From NCBI RefSeq assembly GCF_019049245.1, contig NZ_JAGMUK010000054.1:62001-126000 (forward strand): a stretch of 64,000 nucleotides of DNA. Reading direction: 5' to 3'. Within the stretch, counting starts at the first letter, position 1; each line of letters starts with the position of its first letter. A program made the position numbers and the translations under genes. The notes beneath the pieces were generated by a model. It was not told where the DNA came from, made no database searches, and saw nothing but the letters and a program-made list of their open reading frames with translations. This DNA comes from Streptomyces sp. AC555_RSS877 (GTDB taxonomy: Bacteria; Actinomycetota; Actinomycetes; Streptomycetales; Streptomycetaceae). Below are positions 42,576 through 51,978 of the stretch, in pieces.

Positions 42576-44357
42576 ATGACTCTGGATCAACTCCCCGGTA
42601 GGGTCCGGGAGTTCGCGAACTACCTCGACGGCCTGCTGGGCCGCCTGGACCAGAGCGCCGGCTGGTGCGGCGTGTTCTGGCAGCGCGACCCCGACGGCAT
42701 GCAGGCCTGCCTCGACGGCCGTGAGATACCGCCCTGGGACGTGGTCGAAGCCCTCCTCCAGGACCTCTCCACCGAGTACGGCTCCGCCTTCGCCGCCCCG
42801 GAGGCGGACCGCGCCCGCGCCCTGCACGCCGCCGCGCTCGTCGCCCACGACGCCCGGCCCGGCGGCCGCGACGCCCTCGGCGACCGCTTCGACGTCATGC
42901 TCCGCGAACAGCGCTACGCGGCGGAACGGCAGGCGGAACTCGGCCGGTTCCTCGCCTCCGCGACCACCCAGCAGGAGGCCGACGTCATCCGCCTCGACCT
43001 CGCCTGGGCCCGCGACGACCACGAACGCGCGACCCGCCGCTGCGCCGAACTCCGGGCACGCATCGAGGACTTGGAACGACGGTCGGTGGGCGGGAAGGCC
43101 GAGGAGATCCGGCGCGCGCGGGCGGCGGAGGGCGGTGCCGTGTTCCGCGTCGGCGAGACGGACACGCGCACGGACGGGCGCGGGGCGTCCGGCCTCCGGC
43201 CGGACGGCCGGGATGGGTACGGTGCGCCGTCGGGCGGTCGGGAGGCGTACGGGGCCCCGTCGGGTGGCCGTGACGCGTATGGCACGCCGTCGGGCGGGCG
43301 GGACGCGTACGGAAGGTCGTCGGACGGTCGAGAGGCCCACGCCGGGCCGTCGGACGGCCGTGGTGTCTCCTACGGCGCACGACCGGACGGGCGTGAGGCT
43401 TCGTACGGTGCGCGATCGGACGGGCACGACGGCTCGTACGGCGACGGATTCCCCGGCATGCCGCAACAGCGTGACCTGCGGTTCGCGGCCGCCGTGGAAG
43501 ACGATTCCGACGCCGGTCACGCCGGTCACGCCGGTCAGGCCGAGTACGACCGCCGCTCAAGCCCTGAGCGGCAGGACCCCGCCTTCGAGGAGCCGTCCGT
43601 CCCGCAGGAGCAGCCCGCCGCCACCCCGAAGCAACGCAAGCGTCGGCGTGGCAGCGCCCGCTTCGCCGGGCTGGCGGAGGAGGAGGCCGCCCCCGTCGTC
43701 GTGCCGCCGACCGCCGTGCCGGACGTGCCCGCCGCACCTGTCGCCACCGGCCGTGGCCTGCGCGGAGCCCGGTACGCCGGGACCGCGGCAGGCGCCCGGC
43801 CGCAGCCGCGGAGCGAGCCGCTGGACACGGTGTCCCGGCGCGAGGCCGCCGGGACGGTCGAGCGGCTGGTGCGGCTGCGCGGCGAGGGCCGCAGCGGTGA
43901 GGCGCACGCACTGCTCGCCGAGCTGGCGTACTGGCCCGCCGTCCGCTACCCGCTGCTCGCCGCCGAGATGCAGCGCGCCGGGCTGGGCGCCGACTGGGCG
44001 ACCCTGCTGTGGGAGGCGGCCTCGCTGCCCCCCGACCGGCTCGTCGCCGTGGCCGACGCCCTGGCCTCCGCGGGGCTCGGCAGCGACGGGGAGCAGGTCC
44101 TGCGGCAGGGCGTCGTGCGGCCCGCCGACGAGCTCGGCCGGGCCGTGCTGGAGCTGGCCGCCCAGGGGCGGCGCGGCGACGCCCGCGCGCTCCTGGACGC
44201 CTACGTCCGCGTCCGCACCGCCGAGGAGGCCGTCCGCAGCGTCGAGCCGGACCCGCAGATCCTCGTCCCGCTCCTGCTGGAGGCCGCCCGGGACGCCTCG
44301 GCCGAGCTCCACCGGGACCTGGCCCACGCGCTCCGGGTGGCGGGCTTCAGCGCCTGA
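42576..44357 (+). CDS. Hypothetical protein with decapeptide repeats
   Basis: This 593-residue cytoplasmic protein belongs to a Streptomyces family sometimes mislabelled as 'tegument protein'. The N-terminal conserved part (LDQLPGRVREFANYLDGLLG, GWCGVFWQRDPDGM) runs to about residue 190 with a coiled-coil-like end. A low-complexity linker (about 205-290) holds seven or eight Gly/Arg/Tyr/Ser repeats. Pro- and Ala-rich sequence follows, then a C-terminal helical-repeat-like domain (about 425-593; ERLVRLRGEGRSGEAHALLA). GGAGGGAG lies 7 nt before the ATG at 42576. The function is unknown. Confidence 0.8.
   Translation: MTLDQLPGRVREFANYLDGLLGRLDQSAGWCGVFWQRDPDGMQACLDGREIPPWDVVEALLQDLSTEYGSAFAAPEADRARALHAAALVAHDARPGGRDALGDRFDVMLREQRYAAERQAELGRFLASATTQQEADVIRLDLAWARDDHERATRRCAELRARIEDLERRSVGGKAEEIRRARAAEGGAVFRVGETDTRTDGRGASGLRPDGRDGYGAPSGGREAYGAPSGGRDAYGTPSGGRDAYGRSSDGREAHAGPSDGRGVSYGARPDGREASYGARSDGHDGSYGDGFPGMPQQRDLRFAAAVEDDSDAGHAGHAGQAEYDRRSSPERQDPAFEEPSVPQEQPAATPKQRKRRRGSARFAGLAEEEAAPVVVPPTAVPDVPAAPVATGRGLRGARYAGTAAGARPQPRSEPLDTVSRREAAGTVERLVRLRGEGRSGEAHALLAELAYWPAVRYPLLAAEMQRAGLGADWATLLWEAASLPPDRLVAVADALASAGLGSDGEQVLRQGVVRPADELGRAVLELAAQGRRGDARALLDAYVRVRTAEEAVRSVEPDPQILVPLLLEAARDASAELHRDLAHALRVAGFSA
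43201..43447 (+). repeat. 30/33-bp tandem repeats inside the hypothetical gene
   Basis: Five copies of 30 bp (43201-43350), two of 33 bp (43351-43416) and one partial copy follow one another, each opening with CGG(A/G)(C/T)GG. They encode decapeptides of the type SGGRDAYGTP or 11-mers SYGARPDGREA. The lengths are multiples of three, so copy changes keep the frame. Confidence 0.85.
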
Positions 44358-44646
44358 CCGGGCCGGGCCGGACCGGCTGACCCCGTCATGGCGCGGCAGG
44401 GGTTGCCGGCTCACGCCGCTCGGCCGCTCGGCGAGCGATCGGGTCCTACGCGATCGACACCGGCCGGGTTGGAACCAGCCCGGTCACATCGACGTAAAGA
44501 GAACCCCGCACGCTGGTGCTGGCGGGATATCGAACGCGATTCACCCGGTCGAGTGGGCGGGCATCCTTCCCGGCGGGGACTTTGCCCTCTACCGTCGGCG
44601 TACACGCGCGTAGACGCCTCTGACGTCACCGTCGAAGGAGCAGCTC

Positions 44647-45489
44647 ATGGCCAACGTCGTACGTGCCGCCCTCGTCCAGGCCACCTGGACCGGCGACACC
44701 GAGTCCATGGTGGCGAAACACGAGGAGCACGCCCGCGAGGCGGCCCGCCGGGGTGCCAAGATCATCGGCTTCCAGGAAGTCTTCAACGCCCCCTACTTCT
44801 GTCAGGTCCAGGATCCGGAGCACTACCGCTGGGCCGAGCCGGTGCCGGACGGGCCGACGACGCGTCGTATGCAAGAGCTCGCGCGCGAGACCGGCATGGT
44901 GATCGTCGTCCCGGTGTTCGAGGTCGAGCAGTCGGGCTTCTACTACAACACCGCCGCCGTGATCGACGCCGACGGCACCGTCCTCGGCAAATACCGCAAG
45001 CACCACATCCCGCAGGTCAAGGGCTTCTGGGAGAAGTTCTACTTCAAGCCGGGCAACGTAGGCTGGCCGGTCTTCGACACCGCCGTCGGCAAGGTCGGCG
45101 TCTACATCTGCTACGACCGGCACTTCCCGGAGGGCTGGCGGCAGCTCGGCCTGAACGGAGCCCAGCTCGTCTACAACCCGTCCGCCACCCACCGCGGACT
45201 CTCCTCCCACCTGTGGCGCCTCGAACAGCCGGCCGCAGCCGTCGCGAACGAGTACTTCGTCGCCGCGATCAACCGGGTCGGCGTCGAGGAGTACGGCGAC
45301 AACGACTTCTACGGGACGAGCTACTTCGTCGACCCGCGCGGTCAGTTCGTCGGGGAAACCGCCAATGACAAGGAAGAGGAACTCGTCGTCCGCGACCTCG
45401 ACTTCGACCTCATCGAAGAGGTACGGCAGCAGTGGGCGTTCTACCGCGACCGCCGTCCCGACGCCTACGACGGGCTGGTGCAGCCGTGA
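44647..45489 (+). CDS. Beta-ureidopropionase-type carbon-nitrogen hydrolase (copy 1)
   Basis: This 280-residue nitrilase-superfamily amidohydrolase is likely an N-carbamoyl-beta-alanine (or N-carbamoyl-amino-acid) amidase, releasing CO2, ammonia and the amine. The triad is visible: Glu44 in GFQEVF, Lys118 in KYRKHHIPQV and Cys155 in YICYDRHFPEG. GAAGGAG lies 6 nt before the ATG. It is coupled by GTGA overlap to the aminotransferase that would take its product. A close paralogue lies at 48531-49373. Confidence 0.9.
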   Translation: MANVVRAALVQATWTGDTESMVAKHEEHAREAARRGAKIIGFQEVFNAPYFCQVQDPEHYRWAEPVPDGPTTRRMQELARETGMVIVVPVFEVEQSGFYYNTAAVIDADGTVLGKYRKHHIPQVKGFWEKFYFKPGNVGWPVFDTAVGKVGVYICYDRHFPEGWRQLGLNGAQLVYNPSATHRGLSSHLWRLEQPAAAVANEYFVAAINRVGVEEYGDNDFYGTSYFVDPRGQFVGETANDKEEELVVRDLDFDLIEEVRQQWAFYRDRRPDAYDGLVQP

Positions 45490-46772
45490 CCAAGGACCTG
45501 CTGGGCCGCCACCGCTCCGTCCTGCCCGACTGGCTCGCCCTCTACTACGAGGACCCGCTGGAGCTCACCCACGGCGAGGGCCGGTACGTCTGGGACGCCG
45601 AGGGCAACAAGTACCTCGACTTCTTCGGCGGCATCCTGACGACGATGACCGCGCACGCCCTCCCCGAGATCACCAAGGCGGTGAGCGAGCAGGCCGGGCG
45701 GATCATCCACTCCTCCACGCTCTACCTCAACCGGCCGATGGTCGAACTGGCCGAACGGGTGGCCCAGTTGAGCGGCATCCCGGACGCCCGCGTCTTCTTC
45801 ACCACCTCCGGCACCGAGGCCAACGACACCGCCCTGATGCTGGCGACGACGTACCGCCGCAGCAACACCGTCCTGGCGATGCGCAACAGCTACCACGGCC
45901 GTTCCTTCAGCGCGGTCGGCATCACCGGCAACCGCGGCTGGTCACCCACGTCGCTCTCCCCGCTGCAGACGCTGTACGTCCACGGAGGCGTGCGCACGCG
46001 CGGCCCCTACGCCTCGCTCGGCGACGCCGACTTCATCGCGGCCTGCGTCGACGACCTGACCGACCTGCTCGGCCACACCCGCCCGCCCGCCGCCCTGATC
46101 GCCGAACCCATCCAGGGCGTCGGCGGCTTCACCTCCCCGCCGGACGGCCTGTACGCGGCCTTCCGCGAGGTGCTGCAGGAGCGGGGCATCCTGTGGATCG
46201 CCGACGAGGTGCAGACCGGCTGGGGCCGCACCGGCGAGCACTTCTGGGGCTGGCAGGCACACGGACAGAACGGTCCGCCGGACATCATGACCTTCGCCAA
46301 GGGCATCGGCAACGGAATGTCCATCGGCGGGGTCGTCGCCCGCGGCGAGATCATGAACTGCCTGGACGCCAACAGCATCTCGACGTTCGGCGGCACCCAG
46401 ATCACCATGGCGGCGGGCCTCGCGAACCTGACGTACCTGCTGGAGCACGACCTCCAGGGCAACGCCCGACGCGTCGGCGGACTGCTCATCGAGCGGCTGC
46501 GGGCGGCCGCCGCTCAGGTTCCGGCCGTGCGGGAGGTGCGCGGGCGCGGGCTGATGCTCGGCATCGAGGTGGTCAGGCCCGGCACCGACCAGGCCGACCC
46601 GCAGGCCGCGGCCGCCGTACTCGAAGCGGCCCGCGAGGGCGGGCTGCTCATCGGCAAGGGCGGCGGCCACGACACCAGCGCCCTGCGCGTCGCCCCGCCC
46701 CTGTCCTTGACCGTCGCGGAGGCCGAGGAAGGCGCCGCGATCCTCGAAGACGCTCTGAGGAGCATCCAGTAG
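45486..46772 (+). CDS. Class III aminotransferase (beta-alanine/AGT2-like)
   Basis: This 428-residue PLP enzyme is of the ornithine/AGT2 class. TTSGTEANDTALMLATTYRR gives the phosphate-binding loop, IADEVQTGWGRTGEHFW holds the PLP Asp, and TFAKGIGNGMSIGG carries the Schiff-base Lys. In this setting it probably transaminates beta-alanine or beta-aminoisobutyrate to the semialdehyde. The GTG at 45486 overlaps the upstream stop. PucR follows 28 nt later in the same direction. Confidence 0.9.
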   Translation: MTKDLLGRHRSVLPDWLALYYEDPLELTHGEGRYVWDAEGNKYLDFFGGILTTMTAHALPEITKAVSEQAGRIIHSSTLYLNRPMVELAERVAQLSGIPDARVFFTTSGTEANDTALMLATTYRRSNTVLAMRNSYHGRSFSAVGITGNRGWSPTSLSPLQTLYVHGGVRTRGPYASLGDADFIAACVDDLTDLLGHTRPPAALIAEPIQGVGGFTSPPDGLYAAFREVLQERGILWIADEVQTGWGRTGEHFWGWQAHGQNGPPDIMTFAKGIGNGMSIGGVVARGEIMNCLDANSISTFGGTQITMAAGLANLTYLLEHDLQGNARRVGGLLIERLRAAAAQVPAVREVRGRGLMLGIEVVRPGTDQADPQAAAAVLEAAREGGLLIGKGGGHDTSALRVAPPLSLTVAEAEEGAAILEDALRSIQ

Positions 46773-46800
46773 CAGCACTCCGAACAAGGGAAACGCCGCC

Positions 46801-48375
46801 ATGACCACCACCTTGGAGACCTGGGAGCAGGTGGAGCCGACCCTGTCGGTCCGCCAGGTCCTGACGCTGGAGCGGGTCCTCGCCGGGGAGCCCGAGGTGG
46901 TGGCAGGTGCCGGTCAGCTCGACCGGGCCGTGCGCTGGGTGCACGTCGCCGAGGCCTGCGACGTGGGCGTGATGCTCAGCGGCGGCGAGATGGTCCTCAC
47001 CACCGGAGTGCTGCTCGCCGGCGACGAGGGCGCGCAGGCCGAGTACATCCAGTCCCTGCACCGCGCGGAGGCCGCGGCCGTCGTGCTGGGCCTGGGACGG
47101 GCGTTCCCCACCCCGCCGGACGTGATGCGCCGCGCCGCCGAGCGGTGCGGGCTGCCGATGATCGTCCTGCACCGGCCCTTTCCCTTCGCCGAGCTGACGG
47201 AGGAGGTCCAGTCCCGGCTGGTGCGGCGGAAGTTCGCCGCCGTCAGCCTCTCCGAGGCGGTACGCACCGCGCTCACCGGACTCATCACCGCGGGCGCCCC
47301 GCTGCAACGCCTGCTCGACGAGGTCGCCCAGCACAGCGGCTGTCCCGTCGTCGTCACCAACCTCGCCCACCGCGTCCTCGCCACCGCGGGGGAGCGGCCC
47401 GCCGTGGACGACGTGCTGCGGGACTGGGAGCGCATCGCCCGCCAGGCCGGCGGCAACGAGGTCGACGGCTGGATCCGCGCGGAGCTGGCCGGACGGGGAG
47501 AGCGGTGGGGCCGGATCACGCTCTGCGGCTACCGCGGCGACACCGCCGGCGGGCGACTGCTCGCCGACCGGGCCGCCGAGGCCCTCGTGCTGCACCGCAT
47601 GCTCGGCGGCAACTCCACGCACAGCTGGGAGGAGCAGTCCGCGCAGAGTCTGCTGACCGACCTGGTCAGCGGGATCGTCCCGGCCCGGCAACTGCTGCCG
47701 CGGGCCCGCGCGGCCGGACTCCCCGTCAACCGGCGCAGCTTCGTCCCGCTGGTCGTACGCGACGGCGAACCGGCCCAGCTCGACCGCGTGCTGCGCATGG
47801 TGGGGATGCCCGGACTCGTCGCCGAACTCGCCGACGGAGCTGTCGCCGTCCTGCTGAGCCTCGCCCGCGACCAGGACACGACGGCCCTCGCCGCGCACTT
47901 CGCGGCCCGGCTGCGCACCGAGTCCGGGTCCTCGAAGGCCGTGGTGGCCGCGGCCGACGAGCGCACCGACTGGGACGACGTCCCCGCCGGGCTGCGCGAG
48001 GCCCTGCACGTCGCCGACGCCGTGGCGGACTCCTCGGCCGTCCTGGACCTCCCGGCCGTCGTACGCCTGAAGGACGTCCACCTGCGCGGTCTGATACGGC
48101 TGCTGCGCGACGACCCGCATGTGCAGTCCTTCGCGGAGCGCGAGCTGGACGGGCTGCTGTGCGGGGCCGGCGAGGACCTGCTCGCCGTACTGCGCACCTA
48201 TCTCGCCACCGGCCGCAACAAGTCCCGCACCGCCCAGCTCCACCACGTCTCCCGCCCGGCGCTCTACCGCCGGCTGGAGTCCATACAGGGGCGGCTCGGC
48301 GTCGACCTCGACGACTTCGAGCAGGCCGCCTCGGTACACATCGCGCTCCTCGCACACGACGCGCAACAGGCTTGA
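46801..48375 (+). CDS. PucR-family transcriptional activator
   Basis: This 524-residue PucR-type regulator has an N-terminal PucR sensor domain (LSVRQVLTLERVLAGEPEVV, then HVAEACDVGVMLSGGEMVLT), a GGDEF-like middle part, and the C-terminal HTH_30 domain (LRTYLATGRNKSRTAQLHHV, then RPALYRRLESIQGRLGVDLD). PucR proteins control purine, hydantoin and ureide use, which agrees with its place inside this catabolic cluster. The helically spaced repeats after its stop (48372-48469) are candidate binding sites. Confidence 0.9.
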   Translation: MTTTLETWEQVEPTLSVRQVLTLERVLAGEPEVVAGAGQLDRAVRWVHVAEACDVGVMLSGGEMVLTTGVLLAGDEGAQAEYIQSLHRAEAAAVVLGLGRAFPTPPDVMRRAAERCGLPMIVLHRPFPFAELTEEVQSRLVRRKFAAVSLSEAVRTALTGLITAGAPLQRLLDEVAQHSGCPVVVTNLAHRVLATAGERPAVDDVLRDWERIARQAGGNEVDGWIRAELAGRGERWGRITLCGYRGDTAGGRLLADRAAEALVLHRMLGGNSTHSWEEQSAQSLLTDLVSGIVPARQLLPRARAAGLPVNRRSFVPLVVRDGEPAQLDRVLRMVGMPGLVAELADGAVAVLLSLARDQDTTALAAHFAARLRTESGSSKAVVAAADERTDWDDVPAGLREALHVADAVADSSAVLDLPAVVRLKDVHLRGLIRLLRDDPHVQSFAERELDGLLCGAGEDLLAVLRTYLATGRNKSRTAQLHHVSRPALYRRLESIQGRLGVDLDDFEQAASVHIALLAHDAQQA

Positions 48376-48469
48376 AACATGCGACGACCAGGGAAAACGG
48401 CGGTGAAACATGGGCCCACAGCAGGGTGACACCGTGCCACGCCGCACGCCCGCAGACGTGACACCGTGC
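48372..48469 (+). promoter_or_regulatory. Four phased GTGAMAC-type direct repeats, putative PucR sites
   Basis: TTGAAACATG (48372), GTGAAACATG (48403), GTGACACCGTGC (48426) and GTGACACCGTGC (48458) are direct repeats. Their starts are 31, 23 and 32 nt apart, close to whole helical turns. They fill the gap between pucR and the second hydrolase operon, where an activator would bind. Confidence 0.5.
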
Positions 48470-48530
48470 AACTCAAATGGGCTCTTCGGACTTCTTAGGC
48501 TCCTCGCACACCGAGTGACCGGAGGTCCCG

Positions 48531-49373
48531 ATGAGCACAGTGATCCGAGCCGCCCTCTTCCAGACCGCCTGGACCGGCGACAAGGAGTCGATGATCCAGG
48601 TGCACGAGCAGGCGGCCCGCGACGCCGCCGCGCAGGGTGCCCAAGTCCTGTGCTTCCAGGAGCTGTTCTACGGACCGTACTTCTGCCAGGTCCAGGACAA
48701 GGCGTTCTACGAGTACGCCGAACAGATCCCGAACGGCCCGATCGTCAAGCGCTTCCAGGCGCTCGCCAAGGAACTCGGCCTCGTCCTGGTCCTGCCGATG
48801 TACGAGGAGGAGCAGCCCGGCGTCCTCTACAACACGGCCGCCGTGATCGACGCGGACGGCTCGTACCTCGGCAAGTACCGCAAGCACCACATCCCGCAGG
48901 TGCCCGGCTTCTGGGAGAAGTTCTACTTCCGTCCCGGCAACAGCGGCTGGCCGATCTTCGACACCGCCGTCGGCAGGATCGGTGTCTACATCTGCTACGA
49001 CCGCCACTTCCCGGAGGGCTGGCGCGCACTGGGTCTGGAGGGCGCCGAGATCGTCTTCAACCCGTCGGCCACCTCGCGCGGCCTGTCGGCCTACCTGTGG
49101 CAGCTGGAGCAGCCGGCCGCGGCCGCCGCCAACGAGTACTTCGTCGGCGCGATCAACCGGGTCGGCGTCGAGGAGCTGGGCGACAACGACTTCTACGGGA
49201 CGAGCTACTTCGTCGACCCGGAGGCCCAGTTCGTCGGCGAGGTGGCGAGCGACAAGGAGACCGAACTGGTCGTCCGCGACCTCGACCTGGCCAAGCTCCG
49301 CGAGGTCCGCGACCGCTGGCAGTTCTACCGCGACCGCCGTCCCGACGCGTACGGTCCCCTGACCGCTCCGTAA
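48531..49373 (+). CDS. Beta-ureidopropionase-type carbon-nitrogen hydrolase (copy 2)
   Basis: This 280-residue paralogue of the protein at 44647-45489 has the same length, shared blocks and the same triad (Glu in CFQELF, Lys in KYRKHHIPQV, Cys in YICYDRHFPEG). It differs around the substrate side (GFYYNTAAV versus GVLYNTAAV; VEQ versus EEQ), which may give different specificity, for example for carbamoyl-beta-alanine versus carbamoyl-alpha-amino acids. GGAGG is just upstream of the ATG. It heads an operon with hydA and the LLM oxidoreductase. Confidence 0.9.
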   Translation: MSTVIRAALFQTAWTGDKESMIQVHEQAARDAAAQGAQVLCFQELFYGPYFCQVQDKAFYEYAEQIPNGPIVKRFQALAKELGLVLVLPMYEEEQPGVLYNTAAVIDADGSYLGKYRKHHIPQVPGFWEKFYFRPGNSGWPIFDTAVGRIGVYICYDRHFPEGWRALGLEGAEIVFNPSATSRGLSAYLWQLEQPAAAAANEYFVGAINRVGVEELGDNDFYGTSYFVDPEAQFVGEVASDKETELVVRDLDLAKLREVRDRWQFYRDRRPDAYGPLTAP

Positions 49374-49473
49374 CCGGGCCGGGCACGTTCGCCGGTCCGG
49401 CGCACGGGGGGCCGGACCGGCGGCACCGACCGACCCGCACCACACCAGTGTTGAACACGGCAGGAGAGGGATC

Positions 49474-50877
49474 ATGAGCAGCCGTACCGTCATCCGTGGT
49501 GGCCTCGTCATCACCGCGTCCGACGAGATCCACGCCGACGTCCTGATCGAGGACGGCCGCATCGCCGCCCTCGCCGCCTCCGGCACCTCCGCCGCCGAGG
49601 CCTGGACGGCCGAGCGCACCATCGACGCCACCGGGAAGTACGTCATCCCGGGCGGGGTCGACGCCCACACGCACATGGAGCTGCCGTTCGGCGGCACCTC
49701 AGCCTCCGACACCTTCGAGACCGGCACCCGGGCCGCCGCCTGGGGCGGCACGACGACCATCGTCGACTTCGCGGTGCAGAGCGTCGGCCAGTCCCTGCGC
49801 GAGGGCCTGGACGCCTGGCACGCCAAGGCCGAGGGCAACTGCGCGATCGACTACGGCTTCCACATGATCGTCTCCGACGTGAACCAGGACACGCTCAAGG
49901 AGATGGACCTGCTGGTGGAGGAGGGCGTGACCTCCTTCAAGCAGTTCATGGCCTACCCCGGCGTCTTCTACAGCGACGACGGCCAGATCCTGCGCGCCAT
50001 GCAGCGCTCCGCCGAGAACGGCGGCCTGATCATGATGCACGCCGAGAACGGCATCGCGATCGACGTGCTGGTGGAGCAGGCGCTGGCACGCGGTGAGACC
50101 GACCCGCGCTACCACGGGGAGGTCCGCAAGGCGCTGCTCGAAGCCGAGGCCACCCACCGGGCCATCAAGCTCGCGCAGGTCGCGGGCGCGCCCCTGTACG
50201 TCGTGCACGTCTCGGCGATGGAGGCGGTCGCCGAGCTGGCCAGGGCACGCGACGAGGGCCTGAACGTCTTCGGCGAGACCTGCCCGCAGTACCTGTTCCT
50301 GTCGACGGACAACCTCGCCGAGCCCGACTTCGAGGGCTCGAAGTACGTGTGCTCGACGCCGCTGCGGCCCAAGGAGCACCAGGCCCACCTCTGGAAAGGC
50401 CTGCGCACCAACGACCTCCAGGTCGTCTCCACCGACCACTGCCCCTTCTGCTTCGTGGGCCAGAAGGAGCTCGGCCGCGGCGACTTCTCGAAGATCCCCA
50501 ACGGCCTACCGGGCGTCGAGAACCGCATGGACCTGCTCCACCAGGCCGTCGTCGACGGGAACATCTCGCGCCGCCGCTGGATCGAGATCGCCTGCGCGAC
50601 CCCGGCCCGCATGTTCGGCATGTACCCGAAGAAGGGCACCATCGCCCCCGGCGCCGACGCGGACGTCGTCATCTACGACCCGCAGGCCGAGCAGATCGTC
50701 TCCGCCGAGACCCACCACATGAACGTCGACTACTCGGCGTACGAGGGCAAGCGCCTCACCGGCCGCGTCGAGACCGTTCTCTCGCGCGGCGAACTCGTCA
50801 TCACCGAGCGGGAGTACACCGGGCACGCCGGACACGGCACGTACACCCCCCGCTCCACCTGTCAGTACCTCAACTAG
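49474..50877 (+). CDS. hydA: Dihydropyrimidinase / hydantoinase
   Basis: This 467-residue zinc amidohydrolase hydrolyses the ring of dihydrouracil, dihydrothymine or hydantoins to N-carbamoyl compounds. Metal ligands are GVDAHTHME (His65, His67), carboxylated Lys156 in TSFKQFMAYPG, and later His residues (MMHAENG, VVHVSAMEA). The Asp is in STDHCPF. A ribosome site (GGAGAGG) precedes the ATG. Its product is the substrate of the two flanking carbamoyl amidases. Confidence 0.93.
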   Translation: MSSRTVIRGGLVITASDEIHADVLIEDGRIAALAASGTSAAEAWTAERTIDATGKYVIPGGVDAHTHMELPFGGTSASDTFETGTRAAAWGGTTTIVDFAVQSVGQSLREGLDAWHAKAEGNCAIDYGFHMIVSDVNQDTLKEMDLLVEEGVTSFKQFMAYPGVFYSDDGQILRAMQRSAENGGLIMMHAENGIAIDVLVEQALARGETDPRYHGEVRKALLEAEATHRAIKLAQVAGAPLYVVHVSAMEAVAELARARDEGLNVFGETCPQYLFLSTDNLAEPDFEGSKYVCSTPLRPKEHQAHLWKGLRTNDLQVVSTDHCPFCFVGQKELGRGDFSKIPNGLPGVENRMDLLHQAVVDGNISRRRWIEIACATPARMFGMYPKKGTIAPGADADVVIYDPQAEQIVSAETHHMNVDYSAYEGKRLTGRVETVLSRGELVITEREYTGHAGHGTYTPRSTCQYLN

Positions 50878-50888
50878 GAGTGGCGTCC

Positions 50889-51908
50889 ATGGACTTCGGA
50901 CTCGTCCTGCAGACCGACCCGCCGGCCTCGAAGGTCATCAGTCTGATGAAGCGGGCCGAGCGCAACGGCTTCACCTACGGCTGGACCTTCGACTCCGCCG
51001 TGCTGTGGCAGGAACCGTTCGTCATCTACAGCCAGATCCTGTCGAACACGAGCAAGCTGAAGGTCGGCCCGATGGTCACCAACCCGGGCACCCGCACCTG
51101 GGAGGTCACCGCCTCCACCTTCGCCACGCTCAACGACATGTTCGGCAACCGCACGGTCTGCGGCATCGGCCGCGGCGACTCCGCGATGCGTGTCGCCGGC
51201 CGCAAGCCCAACACCCTGGCCCGCATCAGCGAGGCCATGAAGGTCATCCGGGCACTGGGCCGCGGCGACGAGGCCGACCTCGGCGGCACGGTCGTCAGGT
51301 TCCCGTGGATCAAGCCGGGCGCCGAACTGCCCGTGTGGATGGCCGCGTACGGCCCCAAGGCCCTGAAGATGACCGGCGAGGAGGCCGACGGGTTCATCCT
51401 CCAGCTCGCCGACCTCTACCTGACCGAGTACATGGTCAAGGCCGTGAAGGACGCGGCCGTCGCCGCCGGACGCGATCCGTCCGAGGTGAAGATCTGCGTC
51501 GCCGCCCCCGCCTACGTCACCGAGGACGACTCGCCCGAGGCGCTGGCCCACGCGCGCGACCAGTGCCGCTGGTTCGGCGGGATGGTCGGCAACCACGTCG
51601 CCGACCTGGTCTCCAAGTACGGTGAGCACTCCGCCGCCGTACCGGAGGAACTCACCGACTACATCAAGGCGCGCGAAGGCTACGACTACTCCCACCACGG
51701 GCGCGCCGACAACCCCGACACCCAGTTCGTGCCGGACGAGATCGTCGAGCGGTTCTGCCTGATCGGCCCGGCCGACAAGCACGTCGAGAAGCTGAACGCG
51801 CTGCGTGAGCTGGGCGTCGACCAGTTCGCGGTCTACGACATGCACGACGCCCAGGAAGCCACCATCGACGCGTACGGGTCGACGGTGATCCCGGCCCTCA
51901 ACGGCTGA
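50889..51908 (+). CDS. LLM-class F420-dependent-type oxidoreductase (TIGR03842-like)
   Basis: This 339-residue luciferase-like TIM-barrel oxidoreductase belongs to the F420-type group often annotated as TIGR03842. It has DFGLVLQTDPPASKVISLMK at the start, GPMVTNPGTRTWEVTASTFA, CGIGRGDSAMRVAGRKPNTL, and WMAAYGPKALKMTGEEADGF. AGGAG lies 10 nt before the ATG and the gap to hydA is only 11 nt, so they are co-expressed. Its place suggests that it works on the pyrimidine or hydantoin ring, possibly as the reductive first step, but this is inference. Confidence 0.88.
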   Translation: MDFGLVLQTDPPASKVISLMKRAERNGFTYGWTFDSAVLWQEPFVIYSQILSNTSKLKVGPMVTNPGTRTWEVTASTFATLNDMFGNRTVCGIGRGDSAMRVAGRKPNTLARISEAMKVIRALGRGDEADLGGTVVRFPWIKPGAELPVWMAAYGPKALKMTGEEADGFILQLADLYLTEYMVKAVKDAAVAAGRDPSEVKICVAAPAYVTEDDSPEALAHARDQCRWFGGMVGNHVADLVSKYGEHSAAVPEELTDYIKAREGYDYSHHGRADNPDTQFVPDEIVERFCLIGPADKHVEKLNALRELGVDQFAVYDMHDAQEATIDAYGSTVIPALNG

Positions 51909-51978
51909 CCCGCATCCCCGCTCACCTCCCCATCCCCCCACTCCAGTTCTCCCCTCCCCGCCTCCCCGGGGAGGGGGT

